The translations under genes were made by a program, and so were the position numbers. Positions 7,546 through 15,215 of a stretch of 24,513 nt of DNA are shown here, in pieces. Under the pieces are notes generated by a model, which worked only from the letters and a program-made list of their open reading frames with translations, was not told where the DNA came from and made no database searches. The stretch comes from H2-BAC3 sp045863035 (GTDB taxonomy: Bacteria; Bacteroidota; Ignavibacteria; Ignavibacteriales; Ignavibacteriaceae): positions 1 to 24,513 of the forward strand of contig BTUV01000040.1 in assembly GCA_045863035.1 (NCBI GenBank). The letters are read 5' to 3'. How positions within the stretch are numbered: the stretch's first letter is position 1; each line of letters opens with the position of its first letter.

Positions 7546-8577
7546 ATGCAAAAAGCTGTTACATTATTTGTTATCCTGTTCATAACAGCCGGTTTTATTT
7601 CCGTTACATCCGCTGAAAACCGGAATCTTTTTCCTGCTCCGGCAGATTCACTTGAAACTGAAGTGACCGTTGACACTACGGTATCTTCAGAGGATGAAGA
7701 CTGGTGGAAGATGGATAAAAAAGAAAAGAAGAAAAAAGCTGAAGTAAAGAAAAAGAATAAAAAAGACAACAATTATGTTGAAGATGAATGGATGGAGTGG
7801 AACTGGGATGAAGACTGGGATATGGATTTTAATGTATGGAACAGCGACGATAACCCAACTATTACGGTTATGTATGGTCAGGGGGGTTTTAAGCAGGATT
7901 ATCTTTCTGATATGCCGTTCGGGGAACTTCGACTCGGTTACGGCGGTACAACAGTACACAGACGCAGAGATTTTCTTACCAATTACGATGCGAGCTACCT
8001 GACTTACAGTATTCACTCAGCTACATTCGGAGAAAAGAAGGATGCAGCTTTGGCAGAAAGCAAACTTACGAGATTTGGTATGGGCTGGGATAAAGGTTAC
8101 GGCTATAACCTCGGCGGAAAAGCGAGTTTAAATTTATACAACACTTTTGGCATTGGATGGTCTAAATTAGAGTTGGTTGACTCAGTTACCGGTCCGGTTA
8201 ATTATAATTATCTGAGTGACTACCGGGATGCCTTCCGGTTTGGCATCAGAGGAGAGGCAGGCATTAGTTTGTCACCTATTCCGAATCTCAGCTTTAATGC
8301 CGGATACGAAAGAGCAATAGTTTACCCAAGAGTGCTTTTCTGGAAGACCGCCGGATCACTTCTTGCTGAAAGCGTTGCAGGATGGGCGGTTGAAGAGTTC
8401 GTTGACAGAATACTCTACAACTCCCCGGCAGTAGCCCCGGTTATGAATTTCATTCTGCGCAGTGCGCTAATTTACGGAGCTTATGAGCTGAGACGTGATG
8501 AATCTAACTTTCCGTTTAACGGAGTTGAACCTGTTGCGCACGACACATTTAAATTTGGAATAAGCTTTATCTTTTGA
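7546..8577 (+). CDS. Secreted, probably outer-membrane beta-barrel protein, unknown function
   Basis: A 343-residue protein with a clear signal peptide (MQKAVTLFVILFITAGFISV, cleavage likely after the SA at 22-23). Next comes a very basic linker (KEKKKKAEVKKKNKK) and an acidic, tryptophan-rich patch (EWMEWNWDEDWDMDFNVW). The remainder has alternating aromatic/Gly patterns typical of beta-strands and ends in the sequence KFGISFIF; a terminal Phe is the usual outer-membrane assembly signal. No family recognised. The ATG at 7546 is chosen over an in-frame TTG at 7531 because it begins the signal peptide and has a GAGAGGAAG ribosome-binding site. It appears to be a single-gene unit with its own terminator. 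Its Ile-Tyr and Val-Tyr codons (ATT TAC, GTT TAC) differ from the ATA TAT style of neighbouring operons. Confidence 0.8.
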   Translation: MQKAVTLFVILFITAGFISVTSAENRNLFPAPADSLETEVTVDTTVSSEDEDWWKMDKKEKKKKAEVKKKNKKDNNYVEDEWMEWNWDEDWDMDFNVWNSDDNPTITVMYGQGGFKQDYLSDMPFGELRLGYGGTTVHRRRDFLTNYDASYLTYSIHSATFGEKKDAALAESKLTRFGMGWDKGYGYNLGGKASLNLYNTFGIGWSKLELVDSVTGPVNYNYLSDYRDAFRFGIRGEAGISLSPIPNLSFNAGYERAIVYPRVLFWKTAGSLLAESVAGWAVEEFVDRILYNSPAVAPVMNFILRSALIYGAYELRRDESNFPFNGVEPVAHDTFKFGISFIF

Positions 8578-8610
8578 TAGAACTTTAATTTCAATACGAC
8601 GCTCAGTTAT

Positions 8611-8644
8611 GCCGCCCTCGCCTGACACGGGGGCGGCTTTTTTT
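8611..8644 (+). terminator. Intrinsic terminator of the secreted-protein gene
   Basis: A 7-bp stem gccgccc (8611-8617) / gggcggc (8631-8637) is followed by seven T (8638-8644), 34 nt after the stop codon at 8577. It sits between two convergent genes; on the minus strand it lacks a proper T tract, so it mainly ends the plus-strand transcript. Confidence 0.85.
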
Positions 8645-8701
8645 ATATGCGTGTATCGGGTACACAATTTTTCCGGAACGATGAGATTAGTGCCGTTTTT
8701 C

Positions 8702-9484
8702 CTACTCTTTAACCAGTACCATATCCTCAAGAAAAGGGAATTTCTCCCGGCCTAACTCAATCTGCTGTTTATTAATGGTGTAATAGAGGGTCTCCTCGGT
8801 AATGGTCTGGCAGTCAATCACTTCACCGGTAGGTGCGCAGACCATTGATGAACCGTCATACGAGACGTATGGATCGTTACCGGTACGGTTACAGGCAACT
8901 GTGTAGCAAAGGTTCTCGATAGAGCGGGCAGGAGCAAGATGACGCCAGTGATGAACACGCGGAACAGGCCAGTTGGCAATGTTAATCATTAAATCAGCTT
9001 TTTGTTTTCCGTAATAACGGTAAAGTTCGGGAAAACGCAGGTCATAACAGATAGAAAGTCCTGTCTTCCAGCCGCATATATCAGTCATAACCGGGTCATT
9101 GCCGGCTGTGTAGTTTTTGTTTTCATCTGCCAGACCAAAAAGGTGAATTTTGCGGTATTCAGCCACAATTTTTCCCTCCCGGTCAAAATGAAAGAGTGAG
9201 TTGTAAATCTTTCCTTCAAATTTCCGAATAAGACCGATTATAAGGTGTGAGTTATATTTATAAGCGAGCTTACTGAAAAAAGTGCAGCTTTGACCGTGTT
9301 CATCTTCCGCGAGGGCTTCTGCGTTCATGCTGAAACCGGTCAGGGTCATTTCCGGAAGGATAATCAGGTCAGTTGGAACCTGCGCGTGGTGGATGAGATT
9401 GAGAATTTTGGTTTGATTTGCTTCCTTATCTTCCCACACCGGATCGTATTGAAGCAGTAGTATTTGTAAGAATGGTTTTTCCAT
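8702..9484 (-). CDS. Nitrilase-superfamily amidohydrolase, omega-amidase (YafV/Nit2-like)
   Basis: A 260-residue cytoplasmic enzyme of the carbon-nitrogen hydrolase superfamily, full length for the omega-amidase group (about 255-260). The catalytic triad is visible: Glu45 in LPEMTLTGF, Lys112 in YRKIHLF, and Cys146 in SICYDLRFPEL. The DLRFPEL context and the FSMN segment after the Glu are typical of YafV/Nit2-type omega-amidases, which hydrolyse alpha-ketoglutaramate or alpha-ketosuccinamate to the keto acid and ammonia, clearing side products of transamination and methionine salvage. The ATG at 9484 has a GGAG ribosome-binding site 6 nt upstream. It is divergent from the lipocalin gene (231 bp between starts). 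Related beta-ureidopropionases remain possible but fit less well. Confidence 0.9.
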   Translation of the reverse strand: MEKPFLQILLLQYDPVWEDKEANQTKILNLIHHAQVPTDLIILPEMTLTGFSMNAEALAEDEHGQSCTFFSKLAYKYNSHLIIGLIRKFEGKIYNSLFHFDREGKIVAEYRKIHLFGLADENKNYTAGNDPVMTDICGWKTGLSICYDLRFPELYRYYGKQKADLMINIANWPVPRVHHWRHLAPARSIENLCYTVACNRTGNDPYVSYDGSSMVCAPTGEVIDCQTITEETLYYTINKQQIELGREKFPFLEDMVLVKE

Positions 9485-9539
9485 GGAAAACTCCAGACAT
9501 TGTTGTATGTAAATTTACGAAAAAGAAGAACACTAAATT

Positions 9540-9553
9540 CAATGTACAATGAA
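9540..9553. repeat. Short fragment matching the dispersed repeat
   Basis: The 14 bases caatgtacaatgaa are the exact reverse complement of 117-130 inside the left dispersed-repeat copy, and the sequence up to about 9565 (gtgtacaattctg) is partly similar. This may be a decayed fragment of the same family in the nitrilase-lipocalin intergenic region. The match is short enough to be chance. Confidence 0.3.
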
Positions 9554-9715
9554 CAGTGTACAATTCTGTTGATTTCATATTTGTGTTTAAATCTGTTTTC
9601 GAGTGAGCTGCCTTTGAGAGGCAGGAAGCATTATTTTTTGCAGGGACGGTTCTAATCTCAAAATTCGGCTGTAAGTTTAAACAGTAATTATAAAAAATTT
9701 CCGCAAGGGATTACC

Positions 9716-10234
9716 ATGAAAAAAGTATTGTTGTTTCTAAGTCTGTTTTTCACCGGATGTTCTGTTGAGATTCCGGAAGGGCTGCAGGCAGTAGATGGAA
9801 TTGATGTTGAGCGATATCTTGGTACGTGGTACGAAATTGCCCGGCTTGATCATTCATTTGAGCGGGGATTAAGCAACGTGACTGCAACATACCAACGCCG
9901 CGATGACGGAGGTCTGAAAGTTTTAAATAAAGGGTTCAAAGATGATAAAGGGGAGTGGAGCGAAGTAGAGGGGAAAGCTTTTTTTGTCGCAGAGCCGACA
10001 CTTGGCCGGTTAAAGGTATCCTTCTTTGGTCCATTTTATGGCGGTTATAACATTATCAAACTTGATAAAGAAAATTATTCCTATGTTCTGATCTGCGGAG
10101 ATACACGGGAATATTTCTGGATACTTTCCCGCACAAAGACGCTGCCTGCTGAAATACAGAATGAGCTTGTAACTTTTGCAAAGGAAAAGGGATTTGCAAC
10201 TGATAAGCTGATTTATGTGAAGCACGATAAATAA
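9716..10234 (+). CDS. blc: Blc-type outer-membrane lipocalin lipoprotein
   Basis: A 172-residue bacterial lipocalin. A short signal peptide ends in the lipobox LFFTGC with Cys15 as lipidation site, so it should be anchored to the outer membrane facing the periplasm. The lipocalin signature follows: DVERYLGTWYEIARLDHSFE (GxW motif), then FERGLSNVTATYQRR, and the later strand signature YVLICGDTREYFWILSR. E. coli Blc binds lysophospholipids and fatty acids and is linked to membrane maintenance under stress; length and motif order match that family. The gene is monocistronic as far as visible. The ribosome-binding site is weak (AAGGG, 8 nt before the ATG). Confidence 0.93.
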   Translation: MKKVLLFLSLFFTGCSVEIPEGLQAVDGIDVERYLGTWYEIARLDHSFERGLSNVTATYQRRDDGGLKVLNKGFKDDKGEWSEVEGKAFFVAEPTLGRLKVSFFGPFYGGYNIIKLDKENYSYVLICGDTREYFWILSRTKTLPAEIQNELVTFAKEKGFATDKLIYVKHDK

Positions 10235-10423
10235 TAAACAGGGGGATTGTGCAGCATCGCTTTGGGTTTTAGAATCCGGAGATAATCCGGCGGGCTGAGA
10301 TATTTTTTTTATGTGACAGCCGGTTCGGGTCAAAGCAGAGAAAGACACCTAAACAACAATAACTTAACTAAACAGTAAAATAAATAACATAAAAATAGTG
10401 TAAAGTAATTTCAGGACTTGACA

Positions 10424-10466
10424 CAATGAAGAATTCCGGAAGCCCCCTCTTTCCAATGCGGATTTA
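10424..10466 (-). repeat. Truncated copy of the dispersed repeat (outer end only)
   Basis: This 43-bp stretch (caatgaagaattccggaagc, then cccctctttccaatgcggattt) matches the outer end of both long copies: reverse complement of about 20-60, and the same strand as 24222-24256. The junction bases aatccgcattgg are shared with the right copy. Everything inward of it is missing, so it is a solo end or a deletion remnant. It lies immediately next to the terminator of the zinc-ribbon gene. Confidence 0.75.
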
Positions 10467-10472
10467 AAAACA

Positions 10473-10502
10473 AAAAGCGGAACCGGTCAGGGCTCCGCTT
10501 TT
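10473..10502 (-). terminator. Intrinsic terminator of the zinc-ribbon gene
   Basis: The stem aaaagcgga (10473-10481) / tccgctttt (10494-10502), extended by two G-C pairs across one mismatch, ends 14 nt after the stop of the minus-strand gene at 10517 and carries a run of U after the stem when read on that strand. It is A/T flanked on both sides and could also stop plus-strand transcripts. Confidence 0.75.
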
Positions 10503-10516
10503 GCTAAAGGGAGGTT

Positions 10517-11254
10517 TTAAATAGAAAATTCTTTTTCGACTTCCTCGGTTATGCGGTCTGAGATGAGAATGCGTCCGCAATATTCACAGGTGTGAATTTT
10601 ATCTTCTTTTCTGATTTCAAGAAGATTGTTAGGTCTGATGACACTGTGGCAACCTGAGCAGGATTCCCGCTTGATGGTGGCAACAGCTTTACCCGCGCGG
10701 GCTTTACGCACGCGGAGATATATATTCAGATCCGGTTTTTTTATCTGGGCTTCAACCGCGGCACGGCGGTCTTCTAATTTTTTTCTTTCCTTTTCAGATG
10801 CTTTCTGGATTTCAGCCATCTCTGCTTCTTTTTCAGCCAGTTCTTTGTGCATGTCTTTTATTTCCGGCTGCATCAACGTGATATCCTCGGCCAGGTTCTC
10901 TGATTTGACTTCAAGATGTTCGTTTTCCAGCTTCATCTTCTTTATGGTATCTTCAGCATGGTCAATCTGTTTGCTGAGTGCATCATAAATTTTATTGCTG
11001 CGGACAGAGAAACGTTCTTTTTGTGATTTGTTGATGGTTTCTTTAAGCTTTTCAGCTTCTTCTTTGTTGTTTTCAATCTTTACTTTGATATCCTCAATTT
11101 CCTGAAGGCGTTCTTCGATGCCTGACTCACGAAAGCGGATTTCTTCTTTAATATGATTGATGCTGGCGGGAAGATCACCAAGTGAGGCCTGAAGCTCATC
11201 AAGCTGATCATCCAATAACTGCAGTTCGTATAAGGTAGATATATACTTCTTCAA
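10517..11254 (-). CDS. Coiled-coil zinc-ribbon protein (DUF164/COG1579, CT398-like)
   Basis: A 245-residue protein: residues about 10-185 form a long, highly charged antiparallel coiled-coil hairpin (Lys/Glu heptads), and the C-terminus holds a C4 zinc ribbon with Cys199, Cys202, Cys223 and Cys226 (CSGC...CEYC). This is the CT398-like/COG1579 architecture; the chlamydial CT398 relative binds RNA-polymerase sigma-54 and secretion components, but a general function is not established. It lies 2 bp downstream of the Nif3-like gene, a pairing seen in many bacteria, so the two are co-transcribed. The start codon is TTG (11252-11254), next to the upstream stop, which suggests coupled translation. 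A terminator follows 14 nt after the stop. Confidence 0.9.
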   Translation of the reverse strand: MKKYISTLYELQLLDDQLDELQASLGDLPASINHIKEEIRFRESGIEERLQEIEDIKVKIENNKEEAEKLKETINKSQKERFSVRSNKIYDALSKQIDHAEDTIKKMKLENEHLEVKSENLAEDITLMQPEIKDMHKELAEKEAEMAEIQKASEKERKKLEDRRAAVEAQIKKPDLNIYLRVRKARAGKAVATIKRESCSGCHSVIRPNNLLEIRKEDKIHTCEYCGRILISDRITEEVEKEFSI

Positions 11255-11256
11255 TG

Positions 11257-12381
11257 TTAGTACTCCGTTGATTTATAATAATAGTTAACAGGGTTTGTTG
11301 AACCACTGTAGATAAAAATCTGAATATCGTTTTTTGCCGAAGCGGTCAGAAGGTCAAGATGCTTCTTTATATATGGCAGAACAGGTGATTCGGTCTCATA
11401 ATGACCGGCACTGATCAGCATAATTTTTTCATGGGCGTCGTGAAAAGCATGATAGCGAACATCCGCGGTGATAAACGCATCGGCACCGGCGGCAATTGCT
11501 TTGGGAAGAAGCTCTGCCGCAGAGCCGCCGCAGACGGCAACTGTGGAGATGAATTCCTGTTTTCCCGTCGTATAGGTAAAACAGGGATTAATATAATCTG
11601 CTACCATTTCCAGGAAAGCGTCCCAGATAGCTGGAACCGGGAGCTCACCGATGATACCGGCCCCGAATGATTTTGAATTGGTTTTTACCGGGTAAATATC
11701 ATACGCCGGTTCTTCGTATGGGTGCGCCTGTTTAAGGGCTTTGAGTGCGTCTTTTAACTGCCACTCATAAAGTATTACCTCCAGCCGTTGCTCAGGAACA
11801 GACTCACGCCTCCCTTTTTCTCCTACTGTTGGATTTGCTTTTTCTGAGGGTAAAAATGTGCCATTCCCTTCAGTTGAAAAGGAACATTCAGAGTATTCAC
11901 CTATAACCCCTGCTCCTGCACTAAAGAGTGCGGATGCAACTTTTTCCTGAGCATCTTGCGGAACAAAGACGGTTAGTTTATACTGTGTGACTGTTGAAGG
12001 TTCGAGGAATCGGGTATTTTTAAGTTCGAGGAGGTCTGCCAGGGCGGTATTAACTCCGCCAAGGGTAAAATCGAGATTTGTGTGATAAGCTAAAAGTGTA
12101 AGGTCGTTTTTGAGAGCAAAGGAGAGAATTCGGGAAATTTCGTCTGAGTCGGTATTTATCTTTTTCAGCGGAGTGAAAAGTAAAGGGTGATGTGAAATCA
12201 CAAGATTACACTTTCGTTTAATGGCCTCTTCCAGCACAGGGAGGGTACAATCCAGGGAAACCAGGATGTTACTAACCTCTTGCTTGAGAGACCCGGCCTG
12301 AAGACCTGCATTGTCTCTTTCCCAAGCCGCACCCGGAGGTGCCCATTCATCTAAAAACTTAACTATATCCTTTACTGTCAT
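11257..12381 (-). CDS. Nif3/YqfO-family dinuclear metal-centre protein
   Basis: A 374-residue Nif3-like protein (DUF34; often annotated 'GTP cyclohydrolase 1 type 2', a function not proven for the family). Metal ligands match the E. coli YbgI pattern: His64-His65 (ISHHPLLF), His100 and Asp104 (YHTNLDF), His327 and Glu331 (GHYETE). Compared with the ~250-residue core family it has a central insertion of roughly 100 residues (about 130-235), containing HPYEEPAYDIYP, typical of the CutA/PII-like domain of the YqfO subtype. The protein forms a toroidal hexamer in relatives. The N-terminus is typical for the family, so the ATG at 12381 is right even though no ribosome-binding site is present and a poly-U terminator-like hairpin ends 5 nt upstream. 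It is followed by the zinc-ribbon gene. Confidence 0.93.
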   Translation of the reverse strand: MTVKDIVKFLDEWAPPGAAWERDNAGLQAGSLKQEVSNILVSLDCTLPVLEEAIKRKCNLVISHHPLLFTPLKKINTDSDEISRILSFALKNDLTLLAYHTNLDFTLGGVNTALADLLELKNTRFLEPSTVTQYKLTVFVPQDAQEKVASALFSAGAGVIGEYSECSFSTEGNGTFLPSEKANPTVGEKGRRESVPEQRLEVILYEWQLKDALKALKQAHPYEEPAYDIYPVKTNSKSFGAGIIGELPVPAIWDAFLEMVADYINPCFTYTTGKQEFISTVAVCGGSAAELLPKAIAAGADAFITADVRYHAFHDAHEKIMLISAGHYETESPVLPYIKKHLDLLTASAKNDIQIFIYSGSTNPVNYYYKSTEY

Positions 12382-12386
12382 AAATG

Positions 12387-12422
12387 AAAAAAAAATGCAC
12401 TCTGACCATCAGAGTGCATTTT
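12387..12422 (-). terminator. Terminator hairpin between ispG and the Nif3-like gene
   Basis: A perfect 14-bp stem (12392-12405 with 12409-12422, core tgcactctga / tcagagtgca) with a 3-nt loop, followed on the minus strand by a nine-U run (12395-12387). It is about 115 nt past the ispG stop (12537) and its U tract ends only 5 nt before the Nif3-like ATG. It is probably the ispG terminator, but its position means it would also sit at the very start of the Nif3-like message if transcription begins upstream. Confidence 0.85.
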
Positions 12423-12536
12423 CCTTTTTAAAACCTCAAATTTCTGCGCACAGGCAAAAACGTAATCAGCAACCTTAAAATATTTTTCGTTTTCACTAAA
12501 AAGCAAATTAACTAAAAAATATGACTTTTTCAAGGT

Positions 12537-14492
12537 TCAAGAAGAAATTATTTTGCTTTCTACCCAGTTTCCATCCTCGCGAATCAGCTCGATCAGCTCA
12601 TTTACTGCATTTTCGGAACTTACATTGCGTTTTACGATATTTTTACCCCTGTAGAGGGTAATTTTACCAGGACCGGAGCCGACGTAGCCGTAATCAGCAT
12701 CTGCCATTTCACCAGGGCCGTTTACAATGCAACCCATGATGGCGATTTTTACTCCCTTTAGGTGCTCAGTTCTTTTGCGAATCTTATCGGTGGTTTCAAC
12801 CAGGTCAAAAAGCGTACGACCGCAGGAGGGGCAGGCAATGTATTCAGTTTTGGAAATTCTTACACGTGAGGCCTGAAGGATTCCAAAGGTGATGCGGTTA
12901 ATATCTTTCGGGCTAAGTCCGGAGCAGTTAAGCCAGAGACCGTCTCCCAGACCGTCAATAAGCAGAGCGCCTGCATCGGTTGAGGAATGGATGCGGAATG
13001 TTTCATCGTTCACCGAATAATGACGGCGAATGATAACCGGCGCTGAGACTCCGTTGTTCAGAAACTCAATGAACATTCTCCTCTGCTCTGCCATTCCGTG
13101 AGGATTGTCGGTTACAAATACCGGAATGACACTCTTTTCCTGTTTTAACAGCTTCAGATTCTTTTCAGTAAGGTCATTAAGTTTCGTCTCTACAAAACAG
13201 AAGAGGGGAGCATTTTCGTGGTCTGATATATATTCGGCCATCGTGTAACAGGGATGACCTTTGCCAAAAAGATTTTGCTCCGTCCAGAATTTTGCTTCGT
13301 AAATTGCGCGGAGACCGTTTGGAATATCAAATGGAAGCAGGTTCCTTCCCATGTATATAAAGTCCGGGGCGGAGTCAGTCATATTCCATTTATCCGTTGG
13401 CTCATCGTAAAAATAGCCAATCTGATTCAGGTCATTCGGCCGGGAAATTGAGACTTCGGAAAGGTCTGCTACAACACGCGGAACGTTGGTGCCGCCCGTG
13501 CCAATCATCTCGTCTGATGCTCTGCGTGTATATACAAACGGGTCAATGGGGTTTAAGGTAACTTCTTTAATTTCAGGATGAGAAGTTCTGTCCGTGTATC
13601 GTGAAGCAAGTGAAATAGCGACCGGAGCTTCAAACTCAGGGTCTTCAGTAAGTGAAACGCGAATCGTATCACCGAGACCATCTTCAAGCAGAGCACCAAT
13701 GCCAACGGCTGATTTGATTCTTCCATCTTCGCCATCGCCGGCTTCTGTTACTCCGAGATGAAGGGGGTAATTCATTCCTTCTTCTTCCATTTTTCTGATA
13801 AGCAGACGGTAGGCCTGAACCATTACCTGAGTATTGCTTGCTTTCATCGAAAGAACAATCTGATGGTAATTATTATCTGCACAGATGCGGAGAAATTCAA
13901 GCGCGGATTCAACCATGCCGAGCGGAGTATCGCCGTAGCGGCTCATAATGCGGTCCGAAAGAGAGCCGTGGTTAGTACCGATGCGCATTGCTGTACCATA
14001 CTCTTTGCAGATTTTAACCAGAGGCGTGAATTTTTCTCTGATGCGGTCAATTTCTTCCTCGTACCCGGCATCGGTATATTCAATCACTTCAAACTTTTTC
14101 TTGTCAACATAATTGCCCGGGTTTATCCGCACTTTTTCAACAATGCGCGCGGCTAATTCTGCTGCGTTCGGGGTAAAGTGGATATCTGCAATAAGGGGGA
14201 CGTTGTATCCTCTTCGGCGCAGCTCCTTTTTTATTTCGTCAAGGTTTTGCGCTTCATTCATGCTTGGGGCAGTTATACGGACGTATTCACATCCGGCCTC
14301 AACCATGCGGATAGTCTGTTCAACTGTCGCTATGGTATTCATCGTATCAGTTGTGGTCATAGACTGAATGCGAATCGGGTTTGAGCCGCCGAGGGGGATA
14401 TCGCCTATGTTCACTTCACGTGTTTTATAGCGTGAGTAGCGGGTGAGTGAATTGCAATATTTTTTAAACTCTGCTGTTTCCTGGGTGTTCAT
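12537..14492 (-). CDS. ispG: 4-hydroxy-3-methylbut-2-enyl-diphosphate synthase, long form
   Basis: A 651-residue IspG (GcpE) enzyme, which reductively converts 2-C-methyl-D-erythritol 2,4-cyclodiphosphate to HMBPP in the MEP isoprenoid pathway. The N-terminal TIM barrel begins with the IGDIPLGGSNPIRIQSMTTTDT signature region. The C-terminal [4Fe-4S] domain has ligands Cys554 and Cys557 (ACPSCGR), Cys588 (MGCIVNGPGE) and Glu595. E. coli IspG has 372 residues; the extra ~270 residues between barrel and cluster domain are the insert domain found in plants, Chlamydiae and Bacteroidetes-Chlorobi relatives. The frame can extend to a TTG at 14498, but the ATG at 14492, 2 bp after the stop of the DJ-1-like gene, is preferred. 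It is likely co-transcribed with that gene and ended by the hairpin at 12387-12422. Confidence 0.97.
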   Translation of the reverse strand: MNTQETAEFKKYCNSLTRYSRYKTREVNIGDIPLGGSNPIRIQSMTTTDTMNTIATVEQTIRMVEAGCEYVRITAPSMNEAQNLDEIKKELRRRGYNVPLIADIHFTPNAAELAARIVEKVRINPGNYVDKKKFEVIEYTDAGYEEEIDRIREKFTPLVKICKEYGTAMRIGTNHGSLSDRIMSRYGDTPLGMVESALEFLRICADNNYHQIVLSMKASNTQVMVQAYRLLIRKMEEEGMNYPLHLGVTEAGDGEDGRIKSAVGIGALLEDGLGDTIRVSLTEDPEFEAPVAISLASRYTDRTSHPEIKEVTLNPIDPFVYTRRASDEMIGTGGTNVPRVVADLSEVSISRPNDLNQIGYFYDEPTDKWNMTDSAPDFIYMGRNLLPFDIPNGLRAIYEAKFWTEQNLFGKGHPCYTMAEYISDHENAPLFCFVETKLNDLTEKNLKLLKQEKSVIPVFVTDNPHGMAEQRRMFIEFLNNGVSAPVIIRRHYSVNDETFRIHSSTDAGALLIDGLGDGLWLNCSGLSPKDINRITFGILQASRVRISKTEYIACPSCGRTLFDLVETTDKIRKRTEHLKGVKIAIMGCIVNGPGEMADADYGYVGSGPGKITLYRGKNIVKRNVSSENAVNELIELIREDGNWVESKIISS

Positions 14493-14494
14493 AA

Positions 14495-15013
14495 TCAATT
14501 TGTTTTCAGAAGATTGAAATAGTTTAGCGCAAAAACAGGAAGGGAAGCTGCATCCCGACCGGTTAATATCCTGCCGCTTATGATGTATTCTTTATCAATA
14601 AAATTAGCGCCGGCTTTAATTAGTTCCTGCTTGTAAAGTGGATTACAGACGGAGGCAAGCCCGGTAATCACGCCGCTTTTAGCCAGAACGACCGGACCGG
14701 AGCAAACCGCCCCGATCAGCCTTTTAGACGAATAAAAGGCATTTACGATTTTGGCATACCCGCTTGTGAGGTCTGTTTTGAGCCATCCCTCTCCCCCTGT
14801 AATCAGAAGAGAAGTAAAATTGGATGCATGCACCTGGTAAAGGGGAATTTCCGGCTGTACCCGAGTACCTTCCTGACCGGTGATCAGGGATGTGGCTGCG
14901 GAAGCGACCGCCAGCTTGTATCCTTTTTCCGAGACCGCCTGTTTCATGAAGCGGAACCCTGCATCAGAAAAGCCGGACGGGGGGAGAAGCAGGAGAACCG
15001 TATTTTTAACCAA
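14495..15013 (-). CDS. DJ-1/PfpI-family (class I glutamine amidotransferase-like) protein
   Basis: A 172-residue single-domain protein of the DJ-1/ThiJ/PfpI superfamily. The nucleophile elbow has Cys104 in GAVCSGPVVLAKSG, preceded by the strand LLITGGEGW. In many relatives a Glu near residue 18-19 tunes the Cys; here the aligned segment reads GFSDAGF, so that acidic residue seems to be missing or shifted. No clear catalytic His follows the Cys. Family members act as glyoxalases, deglycases, chaperones or peptidases; which applies here cannot be decided. It stops 2 bp before the ispG ATG, so the two genes probably share a transcript. It diverges from dnaG, with about 200 bp between starts. Confidence 0.88.
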   Translation of the reverse strand: MVKNTVLLLLPPSGFSDAGFRFMKQAVSEKGYKLAVASAATSLITGQEGTRVQPEIPLYQVHASNFTSLLITGGEGWLKTDLTSGYAKIVNAFYSSKRLIGAVCSGPVVLAKSGVITGLASVCNPLYKQELIKAGANFIDKEYIISGRILTGRDAASLPVFALNYFNLLKTN

Positions 15014-15215
15014 AAGTCTTTACTCTAAATGCCTGATTGTTACTATAATAATGGTTAATTTTCAAACCGGGATAAAGAAAAACCCGCATCCCGATACACA
15101 CAAAAATTAAAAATGCTAATTAGAAATATAACCAGAAAATTTATCGTCTCCGGCTCAGGAATTGAGGCGCAAGCAGCCCGATACCCCCTTTTTACCAGAA
15201 TCGGGGGGCGCTGAT

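Larger units (their letters stand above)
10235..10516. other. Intergenic region between convergent genes
   Basis: A 282-bp convergent spacer. It holds AT-rich sequence with no gene, the 43-bp dispersed-repeat fragment (10424-10466) and the terminator of the zinc-ribbon gene (10473-10502). A clear terminator for the lipocalin gene was not seen. Confidence 0.6.

Noticed and set aside
9608..9624. Hairpin ctgcct-N5-aggcag as a terminator in the nitrilase-lipocalin spacer
   Set aside because: Only 6 bp, no adjacent T tract, and it lies between divergent starts where no terminator is expected.
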